Shown: positions 12,794 through 24,391, counted from the first letter of the stretch. The stretch: DNA of 64,000 nt from Sisyra terminalis (GCA_958496175.1 OY292280.1:21266001-21330000), one strand, 5' to 3'. Notes: generated by a model from the sequence alone, not told the origin. Made by a program: numbers and translations.

Positions 12794-12879
12794 ATATATG
12801 TAAATGACCTTAAAACTCATATATAAACAATTCTTATGAGATTTGTGGAAAATTGAAAAAAAATTTCGATCGAAGGAGT

Positions 12880-13010
12880 TGGAATTTTCCAAAAACCTTT
12901 TAACCATAGCTGCTCCATGTTAAAGTTGGAAAATTTTACTAAAAACATTGCAACATTTTAAGGTCCTTGATCCTTTTTATCGACAAAAACAAATTTGTAT
13001 TTCAAAAGAG
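12880..13010 (+). repeat. Internal second copy of the unit left-edge motif
   Basis: AAGGTCCTTGATCCTTTTTA..ACAAATTTGTATTT (from 12959) repeats the left edge of the unit (AGGTCCTTGATCCTTTTTTT..ACAAATTTGTATTT from 11791). It is preceded by CCATAGCTGCTCCAT, which occurs again at 15268 after module II. The unit was therefore partly assembled by internal duplication. Confidence 0.75.
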
Positions 13011-13415
13011 TTTCTTCAGAAAATTAAAATTTATATATAAAATAAAATCGATTAGGACTTCAAAAAGTTGAGATATTTTTCGATATTGGCTTAATCGAAT
13101 TATTCGATAATCTATCGAAAAACATTGAACTTACCTTACTTACCTAATCGTTGCATTATCTTAACTTTTCTTTGTATCTTAACTCTGAAATATAAAATTC
13201 AAGAGGATTGGTGCGGAAAAACGAATTGAAAAAATATATTCAATTAAAATAAATTTATTAATATTAAATATCAATTCAGTTTATAATAAATTACAATATT
13301 ATTTTCTCCATTATTACAATAGTTTATATAATTTATGTAAAAGTATCAATTATTATAATCATATAGAAATATAAAGTTAATACAATTTTCTTGATTTTTC
13401 AGATATTTTCACTAT

Positions 13416-13458
13416 TTATCACTTAAACCACTTTATCACTTAAACCACTTTATAACTT
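13416..13458 (+). repeat. 17-bp tandem repeat (2.5 copies)
   Basis: TTATCACTTAAACCACT is present twice in tandem and then decays (TTATAACTTC). It is conserved in units A, B, C, D and, reversed, D'. In unit E one repeat is lost (near 55642-55668), a simple slippage polymorphism. Confidence 0.85.
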
Positions 13459-13596
13459 CACATTCACTGAATTATTAAAACACAATTTACAGCTCTGATT
13501 GTTGTAGTAAATCCATTAGTGATTTTCTCGGTAGATATCAATTGTGGAAATGATATCCTTTATGAATTTGATGGATGATCCTCCAAAGATCCGCAC

Positions 13597-13835
13597 TTAT
13601 TCCTCAAACGTCCATTTGGAAATGATGAACATCTCAACTCCAATGAATAATTCTCCGTTGTCATCGGTCAGCTTCTTCTGGAACGAAAAGATCAATAAAT
13701 AATCAAAAATCAATAATAAAATATTTGGAGGTCTCAAAAGTACAGCGACTTACCAATCATTTATCTCCCAAAATGATGATACTTTCTTCAGCGCAAAAAC
13801 AATGTCTTGGTCCTTAGTTTCTTGGTAATTTGGAT
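13597..13835 (-). pseudogene. Two exon-like pieces of an unrecognised captured gene (unit A)
   Basis: Reading down the minus strand, an acceptor-like TTTTTACAG is followed by an 82-bp open piece (13754-13835; peptide begins PNYQETKDQDIVFALKKV). A canonical donor GTAAGT comes next, then a 76-bp gap ending TTTCGTTCCAG. A second open piece of 81 bp follows (13597-13677; KKLTDDNGELFIGVEMFI.., ending in TAA). Donor, acceptor and intron size look like a real insect-type short intron. However, the two peptides are out of phase: splicing the first in its open frame gives TGA across the join. Either the gene is decayed or it ends there and the second frame is coincidence. I recognise no family. Confidence 0.4.
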
Positions 13836-14017
13836 CTGTAAAAATATATTTAATTAATAATTAAACAATCTATACTTTCTAGGGACATTATCTTGAATAC
13901 TGGGGAACATATGGCGCAGCCCATTTACATAATTTCCATAATGAAACAATGGTAGCTAAACTTCTGCATTTATTAACAAAGTAGCAAGATTGCTTTTTCT
14001 GATAAGGGCTGTTTTTT

Positions 14018-14133
14018 CAAAGTTTCAAAAAGGACAATTTTCAAGTACATAAAAAGGATATAAGAGATGGTTTTCTTTCGTAGAAAATTGCTGCCATTTA
14101 AAACTGAATCATTCTTAACTGTATTGCCAAAAT
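14018..14133 (+). repeat. Relic satellite monomer segment inside unit A
   Basis: CAAAGTTTCAAAAAGGACAA, TACATAAAAAGGATATAAG, GAGATGGTTTTCTTTCG, then CATTCTTAACTGTATTGCC align in order with satellite CAAACTTTCAAAAAGGACAA, TGCATAAAAAGGACATAAG, GGGATGTTTTCCTTCAC and CATTCTTAACCACTATGC. About one third of a monomer is present, strongly diverged and with a small deletion. It lies between exon-like pieces and is found in A, B, C, E and, reversed, D'. Confidence 0.85.
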
Positions 14134-14172
14134 CAGCTCTCCATGAGGAGGACTTTCAATTACAACCATGGT

Positions 14173-14326
14173 TTAAGTCGCTATTATGCCTAATTCGGTG
14201 ATCAAAACCTGATCTTTTATTATCTTCCTGTTTATCCCGTGGATTGATATATTCTTCTGATATTCACAATACTTAAGCTGCACTCCCAGTGGCTTACATT
14301 TACAGATGATTTGATTAGATTCTTCT
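14173..14326 (-). pseudogene. Exon-like open frame, truncated (unit A)
   Basis: On the minus strand an acceptor-like AATTCATTCAG precedes a phase-1 open piece beginning EESNQIICKCKPLGVQ. It runs 50 codons to an in-frame TAA at 14173-14175. In unit C the same frame continues to 75 codons. The stop here results from local substitutions (CCATGGTTTAAGTC against CCATGGTTAAGGTT), not a frameshift. The product is unrecognised: a basic stretch with three cysteines near its start. Confidence 0.35.
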
Positions 14327-14339
14327 CTGAATGAATTAT

Positions 14340-14950
14340 TATTAAATATATTTTAAAAATACATTTTTGTCGTTCATTAGTTAGTTAAACGTTGGAAAAT
14401 ATCTACAAAAGTAACAGAAAGTACATATAACCTCATATAAACATTGCGCCCATACCGACAATTTTACAATAAATATTACCTGTTTCACATTTATTTATTC
14501 GATTTTGATTTTATGAAGTTAAAATGTAACATTGGCCATCAGATCAAACAACCATAACATTAAATATTAAATTTATTTGGATAAACTAAAGTCAATTATG
14601 AACTAATAACTTTCAAAAATTAGCTGTCGCATTGACATGTATCGTATCTCCACCTATGCTAGAACGTGTGAACTCTTGACATGTATGTCAATTGAACCAC
14701 CTTAAGTTTTTAGTGCCACCTGTGAGTCAGGTGGATGTACTCATAGCTTCCAACAAAATACGAATCGCATTTTGGCGTTGTCTTAATTCAAAATTCTAAA
14801 CAATTCGAATTTTCAATACATAAGAAAAGTTAGAAATAATCAATAAATTTAAAAATTAATTATAATTACTTACTGCTTTTGATTTTTCACACATAAGAGA
14901 TGAAATTGAGTAGGAAATTGAATATGAAATAAAGGCATGCCAATCGAAAA
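14340..14950. other. Non-repetitive AT-rich stretch of unit A, no gene seen
   Basis: I find no supported open frame here. A perfect 7-bp hairpin CCACCTG/CAGGTGG (14716-14734) and two GACATGTAT copies about 60 bp apart are the only structures noticed. The hairpin is broken in C and E (CAGTTGG). Confidence 0.5.
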
Positions 14951-14954
14951 CTTA

Positions 14955-15793
14955 AGTTCATCCGTACATGCTGGGCAAATTTTTCCGAAAACCAAGCTCG
15001 TTTAAGGGATGACCGCGGCAATTTGGTGACGTTATGGCATTATTTCTAGACTTTAAAAAATATAAATAAATTATAAAAAAAAAAATATGACATTTTCAAG
15101 GTTCGAACCCGGAGATTGTTGCTTTAGATTCTCTCAACATATCCACTCGGCTACAACTGCACGTGTTTGCATTAAATAAAAACTTTTATATAAATATTTC
15201 TCAGATCACAAAATTCAATTTTCTTTCGGGATCGAAATATTTGAAATTTTCCAAAACAAATTGAAACCATAGCTGCTCCATAATACTTCCGGAAAATGTG
15301 TCAATATACATAGTAACATTTTGATGTTTTTCCCCATTTTTTTCGATATTTAAAATTCTAAGAAACGGTAATGCATTGTTGTCGTATGAACAAATATGTA
15401 CTGCTCTTCGTTAAAGTAAATCAAAACCAACTATCAACTTTAAGAATTTAATTCCGCAAAAAGAAAACAAAATAAGTTTTCTCGTAAATTCCAATAAGAT
15501 ATTCAACTCTTTTGTTGTTGTTGTACTATATTTGTACAATAACATAGGAAATAATATGAGAAATATCGTGAAAAATCATATAGTTTGGAAGGCAATCTGC
15601 TTACACCAATGTACAAACAAAATAAATGGTTGCATAAATGTTGCATTTAATAACATTTCTCGGGTAATTTTAGGGCTGCTTTATGGTTTAATTTGTAATT
15701 TGTATGGGTTATTTGAAATTTTTCATAAAAATATAAGTCCATCCGTACATGCTGTGCAAATTTTTCCGAAAACAAACCACATTTAAGGGATGA
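14955..15793 (+). repeat. 58-bp direct repeats flanking tRNA module II (unit A)
   Basis: 14955-15012 and 15736-15793 are diverged copies (CATCCGTACATGCTG, GCAAATTTTTCCGAAAAC and TTAAGGGATGA in common), 781 bp apart. In the reversed unit D' only one such block remains and everything between is missing, as expected from deletion by recombination between these repeats. Between them lie module II and an AT-rich stretch with no supported gene. Confidence 0.85.
15093..15160 (-). pseudogene. tRNA-derived module II (unit A), pol III A and B boxes
   Basis: On the minus strand, TAGCCGAGTGG (15143-15153) matches the A box and GGGTTCGAACC (ending at 15100) the B box. The A-to-B start spacing is 44 nt, exactly that of a standard tRNA. 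The T arm (CCGGG / TTCGAAC / CTTGA) pairs at four of five positions counting wobble. The acceptor stem is not evident. It is probably a tRNA-derived promoter module rather than a functional tRNA. Confidence 0.75.
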
Positions 15794-15871
15794 AATCGAC
15801 AATCAAAGTGGCAGAAGAAATCATCAAACTTCAAGTGTTTGTAACGTCAAGGGATCAAATAAGGGATGGTT

Positions 15872-15906
15872 TTCGATCCAGATAAAGTTTCGGGTTCGTA
15901 ACAATG
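15872..15906 (+). pseudogene. Decayed third tRNA-like module (unit A)
   Basis: GGGTTCGTAAC at 15892-15902 is a damaged B box on the plus strand. The homologous place in unit D (49230-49292) still has both an A box and a perfect GGTTCGAACC, so this copy has lost the A-box half by deletion. Confidence 0.5.
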
Positions 15907-16085
15907 TATTAAACGATAATATAACAATCTATTTCAAATTCGAGAAAAGAAAATTTTTCACCAAAATAAACCGTGGGTTAACCATCGTTAATTTTTCACG
16001 AAAATCGTAAACTTTATAAATAAATTATTAAACAATGTCCTTACGTGAGGAGTGGAGTGAAAATTTTTTTATCCTAAGTGCAAAA

Positions 16086-19000
16086 GGACAACCGTAATAT
16101 CGTTTCAAACTTTCAAAAAGGACAATCAAATGCATAAATAGGACATAAGGGATGTTTTCCTTCACTAAAATAAAGTTGAATATTATAAACTAAACCATTC
16201 TTAACCACTATGCAAAAAATAAAAAGCATTTGATACGTATATCTTTGGAAAATTGAAACAGGAAATTAAATTGTTGAAAGTCTATGCGAAAAAATTCGAC
16301 TGATATTGGGTCATTTAAAGAAGGTGACTTTTCATTATGAGGTCTAGTTTTCTCAACGGATTTTTAATTAAGGCTATCAAGTGAAATATAATAGGAAAAC
16401 AATTTTGTCCTGTGTGCCAAAAGACACCCGCAATATCGTTTCAAACTTTCAAAAAGGACAATTTTCTAATGCATAAAAAGGACATAAGGGATGTTTTCCT
16501 CTCTAAATTAAAGTTGAATATTTTAAACTAAACCATTCTTAACCACTATGCAAAAAATAAAAAGCATTTGTTACGTATATCTTTGGAAAATTGAAACAGG
16601 AAATTAAATTGTTGAAAGTCTATGCGAAAAAATTCGACTGATATTGGGTCATTTAAAGAAGGTGACTTTTCATTTTGAGGTCTAGTTTTCTCAACGGATT
16701 TTGAATTAAGGCTATCAAGTGAAATATAATAGGAATTCAATTTTGTCCTGTATGCCAAAAGACACCCGCAATATCGTTTCAAACTTTCAAAAAGGACAAA
16801 TTTCTACTGCATAAAAAGGACATAAGGGATGTTTTCCTCTCTAAATTAAAGTTGAATAATATAAACTAAACCATTCTTAACCACTATGCAAAAAATAAAA
16901 AGCATTTGTTACGTATATCTTTGGAAAATTGAAACTGGAAATTAAATTTTTGAAAGTCTATGCGAAAAAATATGACTGATATCGGGTCATTTAAAGAAGG
17001 TGACTTTTCATTATGAGGTCTAGTTTTCTCAACGGATTCTGAATTAAGGCTATCAAGTGAAATATAATAGGAAATCAATTTTGTCCTGTGTGCCAAAAGA
17101 CACCCGCAATATCGTTTCTAACTTTCAAAAAGGTCAATTTTCTAATGCATAAAAAGGACATAAGGGATGTTTTCCTCACTAAATTAAAGTTGAATATTAT
17201 AAACTAAACCATTCTCAACCACTATGCAAAAAATAAAAAGCATTTGTTACGGATATCTTTGGAAATTTGAAACTGGAAATTAAATTGTTGAAAGTCTATG
17301 CGAAAAAATTCGTCGGATATTGGGTCATTTAAAGAAGGTGACTTTTCATTATGAGGTCTAGTTTTCTCAACGGATTCTGAATTAAGGCTATCAAGTGAAA
17401 TATAATAGGAAATCAATTTTGTCCTGTGTGCCAAAAGACACCCGCAATATCGTTTCTAACTTTCAAAAAGGTCAATTTTCTAATGCATAAAAAGGACATA
17501 AGGGATGTTTTCCTTCACTAAATTAAAGTAGAATATTATAAACTAAACCATTCTTAACCACTATGCAAAAAATAAAAAGCATTTGTTACGTATATCTTTG
17601 GAAAATTGAAATTGGAAATTAAATTTTTGAAAGTCTATGCGAAAAAATTCGACCGATATTGGGTCATTTAAAGAAGGTGACTTTTCATTATGAGGTCTAG
17701 TTTTCTCAACGGATTTTGAATTAAGGCTATCAAGTGAAATATAATGTGAAAAAATATTTGTCCTGTGTGCCAAAAGACACCCGCAATATCGTTTCAAACT
17801 TTCAAAAAGGACAATTTTCTAATGCATAAAAAGGACATAAGGGATGATTTCCTTCACTAAATTAAAGTAGAATAATATAAACTAAACCATTCTTAACCAC
17901 TATGCAAAAAATAAAAAGCATTTGTTACGTATATCTTTGGAAAATTGAAACTGGAAATTAAATTGTTGAAAGTCTATGCGAAAAAATTCGACCGATATTG
18001 GGTCATTTAAAGAAGGTGACTTTTCATTATGAGGTCTAGTTTTCTCAACGGATTTTGAATTAAGGCTATCAAGTGAAATATAATGTGAAAAAATATTTGT
18101 CCTGTGTGCCAAAAGACACCCGCAATATCGTTTCAAACTTTCAAAAAGGACAATTTTCTAATGCATAAATAGGACATAAGGGATGATTTCCTTCACTAAA
18201 TTAAAGTAGAATATTATAAACTAAACCATTCTTAACCACTATGCAAAAAATATAAAGCATTTGTTACGTATATCTTTGGAAAATTGAAACTGGAAATTAA
18301 ATTGTTGAAAGTCTATGCGAAAAAATTCGACCGATATTGGGTCATTTAAAGAAGGTGACTTTTCATTATGAGGTCTAGTTTTCTCAACGGATTTTGAATT
18401 AAGGCTATCAAGTGAAATATAATGTGAAAAAATATTTGTCCTGTGTGCCAAAAGACACCCGCAATATCGTTTCAAACTTTCAAAAAGGACAATTTTCTAA
18501 TGCATAAAAAGGACATAAGGGATGATTTCCTTCACTAAATTAAAGTAGAATATTATAAACTAAACCATTCTTAACCACTATGCAAAAAATATAAAGCATT
18601 TGTTACGTATATCTTTGGAAAATTGAAACTGGAAATTAAATTGATGAAAGTCTATGCGAAAAAATTCGACTGATATTGGGTCATTTAAAGAAGGTGACTT
18701 TTCATTATGAGGTCTAGTTTTCTCAACGGATTCTGAATTAAGGCTATCAAGTGAAATATAATAGGAAATCAATTTTGTCCTGTGTGCCAAAAGACACCCG
18801 CAATATCGTTTCAAACTTTCAAAAAGGACAATTTTATAATGCATAAAAAGGACATAAGGGATGTTTTCCTCACTAAATTAAAGTTGAATATTATAAACTA
18901 AACCATTCTTAACCACTATGCAAAAAATAAAAAGCATTTGTTACGTATATCTTTGGAAAATTGAAACTGGAAATTAAATTGTTGAATGTCTAAGCGAAAA

Positions 19001-22000
19001 AATTCGACTGATATTGGGTCACTTAAAGAAGGTGACTTTTCATTATGAGGTCTAGTTTTCTCAACGGATTCTGAATTAAGGCTATCAAGTGAAATATAAT
19101 AGGAAAAAAATTTTGTCCTGTGTGCCAAAAGACACCCGCAATATCGTTTCATACTTTCAAAAAGGACAATTTTTTAATGCATAAAAAGGACATAAGGGAT
19201 GTTTTCCTCACTAAATTAAAGTTGAATATTATAAACTAAACCATTCTTAACCACTATGCAAAAAATAAAAAGCATTTGTTACGTATATCTTTGGAAAATT
19301 GAAACTGGAAATTAAATTGTTGAAAGTCTATGCGAAAAAATTCGACTGATATTGGGTCATTTAAAGAAGGTGACTATTCATTATGAGGTCTAGTTTTCTC
19401 AACGGATTTTGAATTAAGGCTATCAAGTGAAATATAATAGGAAAACAATTTTGTCCTGTGTGCCAAAAGACACCCGCAATATCGTTTCAAACTTTCAAAA
19501 AGGACAATTTTCTAATGCATAAAAAGGACATAAAGGATGTTTTCCTCACTAAATTAAAGTTGAATATTATAAACTAAACCATTCTTAACCACTATGCAAA
19601 AAATAAAAAGCATTTGTAACGTATATCTTTGGAAAATTGATACTGGAAATTAAATTTTTGAAAGTCTATGCGAAAAAATTCGACTGATATTGGGTCATTT
19701 AAAGAAGGTGACTTTTCATTATGAGGTCTAGTTTTCTCAACGGATTCTGAATTAAGGCTATCAAGTGAAATATAATAGGAAATCAATTTTGTCCTGTGTG
19801 CCAAAAGACACCCGCAATATCGTTTCAAACTTTCAAAAAGGACAATTTTCTAATGCATTAAAAGGACATAAGGGATGATTTCCTTCACTAAATTAAAGTA
19901 GAATATTATAAACTTAACCATTCTTAACCACTATGCAAAAAATAAAAAGCATTTGTTACGTATATCTTTGGAAAATTGAAATTGGAAATTAAATTTTTGA
20001 AAGTCTATGCGAAAAAATTCGACTGATATTGGGTCATTTAAAGAAGGTGACTTTTCATTATGAGGTCTAGTTTTCTCAACGGATTCTGAATTAAGGCTAT
20101 CAAGTGAAGTATAATAGGAAAACAATTTTGTCCTGTGTGCCAAAAGACACCCGCAATATCGTTTCAAACTTTCATAAAGGACAATTTTCTAATGCATAAA
20201 AAGGACATAAGGGATGTTTTCCTCACTAAATTAAAGTTGAATATTATAAACTAAACCATTCTTAACCACTATGCAAAAATAAAAAGCATTTGTTACGTAT
20301 ATCTTTGGAAAATTGAAACTGGAAATTAAATTGTTGAAAGTCTATGCGAAAAAATTCGACTGATATTGGGTCATTTAAAGAAGGTGGCTTTTCATTATGA
20401 GGTCTAGTTTTCTCAACGGATTCAGAATTAAGGCTATCAAGTGAAATATAATAGGAAATCAATTATGTCCTGTGTGCCAAAAGACACCCGCAATATCGTT
20501 TCAAACTTTCAAAAAGGACAATTTTCTAATGCATTAAAAGGACATAAGGGATGTTTTCCTTCACTAAATTAAAGTTGAATATTATAAACTAAACCATTCT
20601 TAACCACTATGCAAAAAATAAAAAACATTTGTTACGTACATCTTTGGAAAATTGAAACTGGAAATTAAATTGATGAATGTCTATGCGAAAAAATTCGACT
20701 GATATTGGGTCATTTAAAGAAGGTGACTTTTCATTATGAGGTCTAATTTTCTCAACGGATTCTGAATTAAGGCAATCAAGAGAAATATAATAGGAAAACA
20801 ATTTTGTACTGTGTGCCAAAAGACACCCGCAATATCGTTTCAAACTTTCAAAAAGGACAATTTTCTAATGCATAAAAAGGACATAAGGGATGTTTTCCTC
20901 ACTAAATTAAAGTTGAATATTATAAACTAAACCATTCTTAACCACTATGCAAAAAATAAAAAGCATTTGTTACGTATATCTTTGGAAAATTGAAACTGGA
21001 AATTAAATTGATGAAAGTCTATGCGAAAAAATTCGACTGATATTGGGTCATTTAAAGAAGGTGACTTTTCATTATGAGGTCTAGTTTTCTCAACGGATTC
21101 TGAATTAAGGCTATCAAGTGAAATATAATAGGAAAACAATTTTGTCCTGTGTGCCAAAAGACACCCGCAATATCGTTTCAAACTTTCAAAAAGGACAATT
21201 TTCTAATGCGTTCAAAGGACATAAGGGATGTTTTCCTCACTAAATTAAAGTTGAATATTATAAACTAAACCATTCTTAACCACTATGCAAAAAATAAAAA
21301 GCATTTGTTACGTACATCTTTGGAAAATTGAAACTGGAAATTAAATTGATGAAAGTCTATGCGAAAAAATTCGACTGATATTGGGTCATTTAAAGAAGGT
21401 GACTTTTCATTATGAGGTCTAGTTTTCTCAACGGATTCTGAATTAAGGCTATCAAGTGAAATATAATAGGAAAACAATTTTGTCCTGTGTGCCAAAAGAC
21501 ACCCGCAATATCGTTTCAAACTTTCAAAAAGGACAATTTTCTAATGCATAAAAAGAACATAAGGGATGTTTTCCTCACTAAATTAAAGTTGAATATTATA
21601 AACTAAACCATTCTTAACCACTATGCAAAAAATAAAAAGCATTTGTTACGTATATCTTTGGAAAATTGATACTGGAAATTAAATTATTGAAAGTCTATGC
21701 GAAAAAATTCGACTGATATTGGGTCATTTAAAGAAGGTGACTTTTCATTATGAGGTCTAGTTTTCACAACGGATTTTGAAATAAGGCTATCAAGTGAAAT
21801 ATAATTGGAAAAAAATTTTGTCCTGTGTGCCAAAAGACACCCGCAATATCGTTTCAAACTTTCAAAAAGGACAATTTTCTAATGCATAAAAAGGGACATA
21901 AGGGATGTTTTCCTTCACTAAATTAAAGTAGAATATTATAAACTAAACCATTCTTAACCACTATGCAAAAAATAAAAAGCATTTGTTACGTATATCTTTG

Positions 22001-22326
22001 GAAAATTGAAACTGGAAATTAAATTGTTGAAAGTCTATGCGAAAAAATTCGACTGATATTGGGTCATTTAAAGAAGGTGACTTTTCATTATGAGGTCTAG
22101 TTTTCTCAACGGATTTAGAATTAAGGCTATCAAGTGAAATATTATGTGAAAAAAATGTTGTCCTGTGTGCCAAAAGACACCCGCAATATCGTTTCAAACT
22201 TTCTAGAAGGACAATTTTCTAATGCATAAAAAGGACATAAGGGATGTTTTCCTTCACTAAATTAAAGTAGAATATTATAAACTAATCCATTCTTAACCAC
22301 TATGCAAAAAATAAAAAGCATTTGTT
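16086..22326 (+). repeat. Satellite array 2
   Basis: About 18 monomers in the same orientation as array 1. The first monomer carries edge-type variants: AGGACAATCAAATGCATAAA, ACTAAAATAAAG, TTTGATACG, GAAACAGG and GGATTTTTAATTAAGG. Monomers from 16546 to about 19150 match array 3 from 27781 in order, with one extra monomer there. It ends at the same monomer base (CATTTGTT) before unit B. No gene is seen. Confidence 0.97.
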
Positions 22327-23023
22327 GGAAAACTTTTAGATCCTTGATCCTTTTTTTCAAGAAAACAAATTTGTATTTAAATAGCATTAGCTAGCACAAT
22401 AGGTGAATTTTAAATATCGAAAAAACCATTAACGATATCGAAAACTTTAGGTTTTATTGGATTTTTGTTTCGATCGTAACGTAATATTGCTACGGTGTGA
22501 ATTTCTTCGAGAAATTCGACAAACATTTTTTTGAAAAAAGTCGACGTACATTTGGTCGACGAAATAAAATTTCTCAGAAGAGAAAAAAAAAAGTTTTTCC
22601 CTTTAAGCTTTTCCGGGACCCAATTTATACCATCGATAGAGTAATTCAAGCGCTATCGAATGAGCCTACTATCGTTAACCTACGATCGATAGTTATCGCT
22701 ACAAATGGCTTTGAAGTTGAAAAAAGTGAAAAAAATTGCCAATTTAGGCCTATTCTTGGGATTCTTCAGAATTTCTGCCGGAAAATTTTCGCCAAAAAAC
22801 TGAAAAATTGTATAATTAAAAATGATTTTTAGGCTTCTCGGAGCGTAACTAAGCCATTCCCGAAATCCCATTTCACTAAATTCGAAAATTCGAGGTCCCC
22901 CCCCCAAAAAAATAACCGAAAAAATTGACTTCAGGATATGTTTTTTAGGCCTCCCGTGACGTAACTAAGCCATTCCCAGAGTCCTACTTCCCGAAAATCG
23001 AAAATTCGGTAATTTTTCGGGAA

Positions 23024-23081
23024 TGACGTCATTGGGTGGCGACGTATGTGTGACGTTATATATATGAAAAGAGTGACGTCA
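23024..23081. promoter_or_regulatory. TGACGTCA cluster in unit B
   Basis: Two perfect TGACGTCA sites with TGACGTTA between them, identical to unit A. Confidence 0.4.
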
Positions 23082-23266
23082 CAAAACCATTGAGCAAAAA
23101 TAAAATGAAAAATATATAGCATCATCGATCGATCATTTCGAACCCGAAAGGTTGGAACTGTTCGATCGAATATTTCGATGATACAATGTCTGGAATGAGG
23201 AATTAATGTTAATTAGATATATTATAAGCTGTAAGGAATAGAAATCAAATATTAGAAATTATAAAA

Positions 23267-23349
23267 ATCCGGGACCAATCGGGATGCGAACCAGGGACCT
23301 CGACTCCGAACAACAGCAACGGCGACCAAGACGACTCGGCCATCAGATG
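23267..23349 (-). pseudogene. tRNA-derived module I (unit B)
   Basis: The B box GGTTCGCATCCC is at 23281-23292 and the A box TGGCCGAGTCGTCTTGG is 50 nt upstream on the minus strand. Sequence as in A. Confidence 0.75.
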
Positions 23350-24152
23350 ATATATGTAAATGACCTTAAAACTCATATATAAACAATTCTTATGAGATTT
23401 GTGGAAAATTGAAAAAAAATTTCGATCGAAGGAGTTGGAATTTTCCAAAAACCTTTTAACCATAGCTGCTCCATGTTAAAGTTGGAAAATTTTACTAAAA
23501 ACATTGCAACATTTTAAGGTCCTTGATCCTTTTTATCGACAAAAACAAATTTGTATTTCAAAAGAGTTTCTTCAGAAAATTAAAATTTATATATAAAATA
23601 AAATCGATTAGGACTTCAAAAAGTTGAGATATTTTTCGATATTGGCTTAATCGAATTATTCGATAATCTATCGAAAAACATTGAACTTACCTTACTTACC
23701 TAATCGTTGCATTATCTTAACTTTTCTTTGTATCTTAACTCTGAAATATAAAATTCAAGAGGATTGGTGCGGAAAAACGAATTGAAAAAATATATTCAAT
23801 TAAAATAAATTTATTAATATTAAATATCAATTCAGTTTATAATAAATTACAATATTATTTTCTCCATTATTACAATAGTTTATATAATTTATGTAAAAGT
23901 ATCAATTATTATAATCATATAGAAATATAAAGTTAATACAATTTTCTTGATTTTTCAGATATTTTCACTATTTATCACTTAAACCACTTTATCACTTAAA
24001 CCACTTTATAACTTCACATTCACTGAATTATTAAAACACAATTTACAGCTCTGATTGTTGTAGTAAATCCATTAGTGATTTTCTCGGTAGATATCAATTG
24101 TGGAAATGATATCCTTTATGAATTTGATGGATGATCCTCCAAAGATCCGCAC

Positions 24153-24391
24153 TTATTCCTCAAACGTCCATTCGGAAATGATGAACATCTCAACTCCAAT
24201 GAATAATTCTCCGTTGTCATCGGTCAGCTTCTTCTGGAACGAAAAGATCAATAAATAATCAAAAATCAATAATAAAATATTTGGAGGTCTCAAAAGTACA
24301 GCGACTTACCAATCATTTATCTCCCAAAATGATGATACTTTCTTCAGCGCAAAAACAATGTCTTGGTCCTTAGTTTCTTGGTAATTTGGAT
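24153..24391 (-). pseudogene. Exon-like pair (unit B)
   Basis: Same 82-bp and 81-bp open pieces with a 76-bp intron-like gap as in A. One residue change (K to E before WTFEE) comes from a TTTGGA/TTCGGA difference. The same phase conflict at the join is present. Confidence 0.4.

Larger units (their letters stand above)
11771..16085 (+). repeat. Interspersed 4.3-kb unit, copy A
   Basis: This is the non-satellite block between arrays 1 and 2. It begins GGAAAACTTTTAGGTCCTTG directly after satellite AGCATTTGTT and fades back into satellite at ATCCTAAGTGCAAAAGGAC. Left to right it holds CGATAG-type motifs, a 115-bp-period direct repeat with a C tract, a TGACGTCA cluster, tRNA-derived module I (minus), a second copy of the left-edge motif (12880-13010), a 17-bp tandem repeat, exon-like pieces (minus) with a satellite relic between them, a 58-bp direct repeat flanking tRNA-derived module II (minus), and a decayed third tRNA-like module (plus). 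No terminal inverted repeats, LTRs, target duplications or transposase/reverse-transcriptase frames were found. It could be a non-autonomous transposon remnant or an old flanking segment amplified with the satellite; the shared junctions favour co-amplification. Confidence 0.85.

Noticed and set aside
12689..12907. 72-codon minus-strand frame containing MAESSWSPLLLFGVE
   Set aside because: The central peptide is just the translation of the tRNA-derived module; conservation reflects that module.
15532..15786. 84-codon plus-strand frame in units A and B
   Set aside because: Stops or shifts interrupt it in C and E, and its C-terminal part is the 58-bp direct repeat. There is no sign of selection.
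11771..16085. LTR retrotransposon, Helitron or TIR transposon
   Set aside because: No long terminal repeats, no terminal inverted repeats, no TC..CTRR ends with hairpin, no target duplications and no gag, pol, transposase or Rep/helicase frames could be seen.
16966..16990. CENP-B box in the satellite
   Set aside because: TTCGACTGATATTGGG, and the rarer form with ATATCGGG, resemble the NTTCGNNNNANNCGGGN core, but spacing is off by one or two core bases differ. The single monomer with CGGG has lost the TTCG.
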